A DNA stretch of 64,000 nucleotides. Source: Streptomyces albireticuli. Lineage in GTDB: Bacteria > Actinomycetota > Actinomycetes > Streptomycetales > Streptomycetaceae. Positions 62,223 to 64,000 of the stretch are shown one piece after another (position 1 is the stretch's first letter; the number at the start of each line of letters is the position of its first letter). Under the pieces are notes generated by a model, which made no database searches, was not told the origin of the DNA, and worked only from the letters and a program-made list of their open reading frames with translations. Position numbers and translations under genes: made by a program. The stretch lies in NCBI RefSeq assembly GCF_002192455.1, contig NZ_CP021744.1:620001-684000 (forward strand), written 5' to 3'.

Positions 62223-62596
62223 GTGATCTCCTTGTCGGCTGCGGCGCGGTGGGGCCGGCAGTCGGTGGCGCGGGAGCCTGTGGGCTCGCGCGAGGGAAAG
62301 GGGACACACCGCCGGGGCCGGACGGATGACGTCCGGAGATCCACGGCGGTTCGATGGAGCGGAACGGTGTGCTCTCGTACTACGGAAGGGGCCGGACGCC
62401 TGCCGATGCCGTCCGGGTCGTGACCGGTGCCGCCCGAGTGGGACACGGGGCGGGCGTCCGGCTGTCGTCGTGGTGAGTACGGGCCGTCGAGCTGGTCGGA
62501 AGTGGCCGAACTTGTGTGCGGTGGCCACCTATTGACGTACGTTAACCGACGATCGATCATCGCTCAAGCAGAATTTCTGCGGGGAGACAATCACCC
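62223..62596. other. 374-bp divergent control region of the azomycin-like operon and gntR
   Basis: No gene seen. The half next to gntR is AT-richer and holds the palindromes listed at 62532-62562. TTGACG (62532-62537) with GATCAT 17 bases on could be a promoter for gntR. The half next to rohP shows no clear promoter. Confidence 0.5.
62532..62562. promoter_or_regulatory. Two adjacent palindromes, candidate GntR operators
   Basis: TTGACGTACGTTAA (62532-62545, one mismatched pair) and CGACGATCGATCATCG (62547-62562, one mismatched pair). The sequence ATGATCGATC from the complement of the second also ends the window (63991-64000), just after the DsbA-like gene. Confidence 0.5.
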
Positions 62597-63268
62597 ATGA
62601 ACGGCGAGGGACCGCACAACAACGCTGAATCCACCGGGAACTTGACCCGTGCCCCCTTGAGCGAACAAGTCCGGCGGATCATGCTGGACCACCTGGTGCG
62701 GGGCCGCTGGCAGGCAGGTCAGCGCATTGTCGAACGCCGTCTCGCCACGGAGCTGGGCGTCAGCCAGGCGCCCGTGCGGGAGGCCCTGCGCGATCTCCAG
62801 GCGATGCGGCTGGTCGAGTCCTCACCCCATCGCGGAACGCGCGTCGGCGATCTGACTCCGCGACGACTTTGTCAGGTCTACCCCGTGCGCGGGGCCCTGG
62901 AGCGGCTGGCCGCGGAGCTGGCCCTGCCCCGGCTGGCCGGGGACGTCTCCCGGCTGGAGGAGCACACCGAGGGGATGCGCCGGGCTGCGGCCGCCGAGGA
63001 CGTCGACGCACAGGCGCGGCACGGCGTAGCGTTCCACCGCGAGATCGTGCGGGCCGCCGGGAACGCCTTCCTGATCACCAACTGGGAGTCCCTGGCCGTC
63101 GAGCTGTGGACCCACCTCTCCCTGACCCGCGTGCGCACCGGGCTGCACGAGAACGCCCGCGACCACGAACCCATCATCGAGGCGTTCCGCCGCCGCGACC
63201 CGGACGTCGGACGCCTGCTGCAACTCCACATCCTGGGCTACGCCCACGAACCGATCGGAGCCTCATGA
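62597..63268 (+). CDS. GntR-family regulator with FCD domain
   Basis: 223 residues. The winged helix is LSEQVRRIMLDHLVRGRW, then ERRLATELGVSQAPVREALRDL; the C-terminal helical FCD domain has HREIVRAAGN and the metal-type histidine HILGYAH near the end. FCD regulators sense small acids, often with a metal. Transcribed divergently from the azomycin-like operon, it is the natural candidate regulator. RBS GGGGAGA 12-18 bases before ATG. Its stop overlaps the next start (ATGA). Confidence 0.9.
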   Translation: MNGEGPHNNAESTGNLTRAPLSEQVRRIMLDHLVRGRWQAGQRIVERRLATELGVSQAPVREALRDLQAMRLVESSPHRGTRVGDLTPRRLCQVYPVRGALERLAAELALPRLAGDVSRLEEHTEGMRRAAAAEDVDAQARHGVAFHREIVRAAGNAFLITNWESLAVELWTHLSLTRVRTGLHENARDHEPIIEAFRRRDPDVGRLLQLHILGYAHEPIGAS

Positions 63269-63963
63269 CCACCACACCGGCACCGCGGACCGAGACCCGC
63301 CCCGGGGTCATCACCCTCTTCACCGACATCTGGTGCTCGTTCGCGCACGTCGCCGTGCACCGGCTGCACACCACGCGCCGCCGGCTCGGCCTGGAGGAGC
63401 GGGTCCGCTTCGACCACCGGGCGTTCCCGCTGGAGCTGTTCAACAACGGGCCGAGCCCGCGGCCCGGCACGGACTCCGAGGTCGGCGGGGTCGCGCACAT
63501 CGAACCGGACGCCGGCTGGCAGCTGTGGCGGGCCCCGGACTGGAAGTTCCCCTCCTCCTCACTGCCCGCCCTGGAGGCGGTCCAGCTCGCGAAGGAGCAG
63601 GGGCTGGAGGCGTCCGAGCGGCTGGACCTGGCACTGCGCCGGGCCTTCTGGGCGGAGAGCCGCTCCATCGGCGCGCGCGCCGTCGTGGTGGCCGTCGCCG
63701 AGGAGACCGAGGGCGTGGACGCGGAGGCGATAGCCGAGGGCCTCGACGACGGGCGGGCGCGTCGGGTGATCACGCGTGACTTCCTGTGCGCGAAGGAGCA
63801 CGGCGTCAAGTGCAGCCCGCACCTCTACCTTTCGGATGGGTCGGATCACGCCAATCCCGGCGTCGCGGCGCGCTGGCACGGCAAGTACGGCACGGGCTTT
63901 CCCGAGGTAACAGCCAATGACCCGGGCGTTTACGAGGCCATCCTGAAGCGGGCCGCCAGCTGA
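63265..63963 (+). CDS. DsbA-fold (FrnE-like) protein with an incomplete redox motif
   Basis: 232 residues. Thioredoxin/DsbA-type opening VITLFTDIWCSFAHVAVHRL, a helical insert with PSSSLPALEAVQLAKEQG typical of the FrnE/HCCA-isomerase group, and the return motif HGVKCSPHLYL. The position of CxxC reads C-S-F-A, so only one cysteine remains, and disulfide oxidoreductase activity is doubtful; isomerase or glutathione/mycothiol-dependent activity is more likely. It is coupled to the GntR gene by ATGA overlap. Whether it belongs to the azomycin pathway is not known. Confidence 0.8.
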   Translation: MTTTPAPRTETRPGVITLFTDIWCSFAHVAVHRLHTTRRRLGLEERVRFDHRAFPLELFNNGPSPRPGTDSEVGGVAHIEPDAGWQLWRAPDWKFPSSSLPALEAVQLAKEQGLEASERLDLALRRAFWAESRSIGARAVVVAVAEETEGVDAEAIAEGLDDGRARRVITRDFLCAKEHGVKCSPHLYLSDGSDHANPGVAARWHGKYGTGFPEVTANDPGVYEAILKRAAS

Positions 63964-64000
63964 GGGACGCCTTCGGGGCACCGGCCAGAAATGATCGATC

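Overview
The window looks like a chromosomal stretch of a Streptomyces-type actinomycete. GC content is very high throughout, coding frames show strong third-position G/C bias, GTG starts are frequent, and there are many secreted proteins, regulators, F420-linked enzymes, P450s and terminal-hairpin repeats of streptomycete style. It mixes ordinary housekeeping and accessory genes with several small specialised loci.

Layout. 1-5.0 kb: an oligopeptide/dipeptide-type ABC importer operon (binding protein truncated by the window edge, two permeases, two ATPases). 5.3-12 kb: exported proteins, namely an M9-type collagenase, a protein-arginine deiminase homologue with all four catalytic residues, a DUF4232 protein and an SLT-domain muralytic protein. 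12-20.8 kb: membrane proteins, an MFS/MarR divergent pair, F420-type enzymes, and decayed DNA (a half response regulator, a WYL regulator fused by deletion to half of a divergent NAD(P)-binding reductase gene, an IS transposase tail).

21-29.4 kb is the most unusual accessory block. A P450 gene is followed by a regulator with an IS30-type HTH plus MarR-like winged helix, then a DUF1648/GntR pair, an sdpC-sdpA-sdpB operon for an SDP-family toxin, and a second paralogous regulator. Both regulator genes carry three GCAA-type sites upstream with nearly the same phasing, and similar half-sites lie before the P450 gene. This suggests one regulatory unit around a bacteriocin locus.

29.7-32.6 kb: a TipA-like MerR gene with a 19-bp-spacer promoter and an internal start, and an orphan dhaK. 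32.6-40.8 kb: two giant adjacent genes (1492 and 1209 residues) that I cannot assign. 41-58.5 kb: mostly ordinary genes (stress proteins, aldehyde dehydrogenase, MFS, DedA, P450, Nudix, racemase, glycosyltransferase, TerD, lipoprotein, Ser/Thr kinase, DUF72, HIT, PRTase, DUF1876).

58.5-64 kb: a minus-strand operon whose products match the logic of the azomycin (2-nitroimidazole) pathway from L-arginine: a MppP/RohP-like PLP enzyme, a PIN-like protein in the RohQ position, a DapA-like aldolase (RohR), a heme-oxygenase-like diiron N-oxygenase (RohS) with all expected ligands, and a small Rieske ferredoxin. A GntR/FCD regulator and a DsbA-fold protein are transcribed divergently from it, with palindromes between. 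No rRNA, tRNA, CRISPR array or replication origin was recognised.
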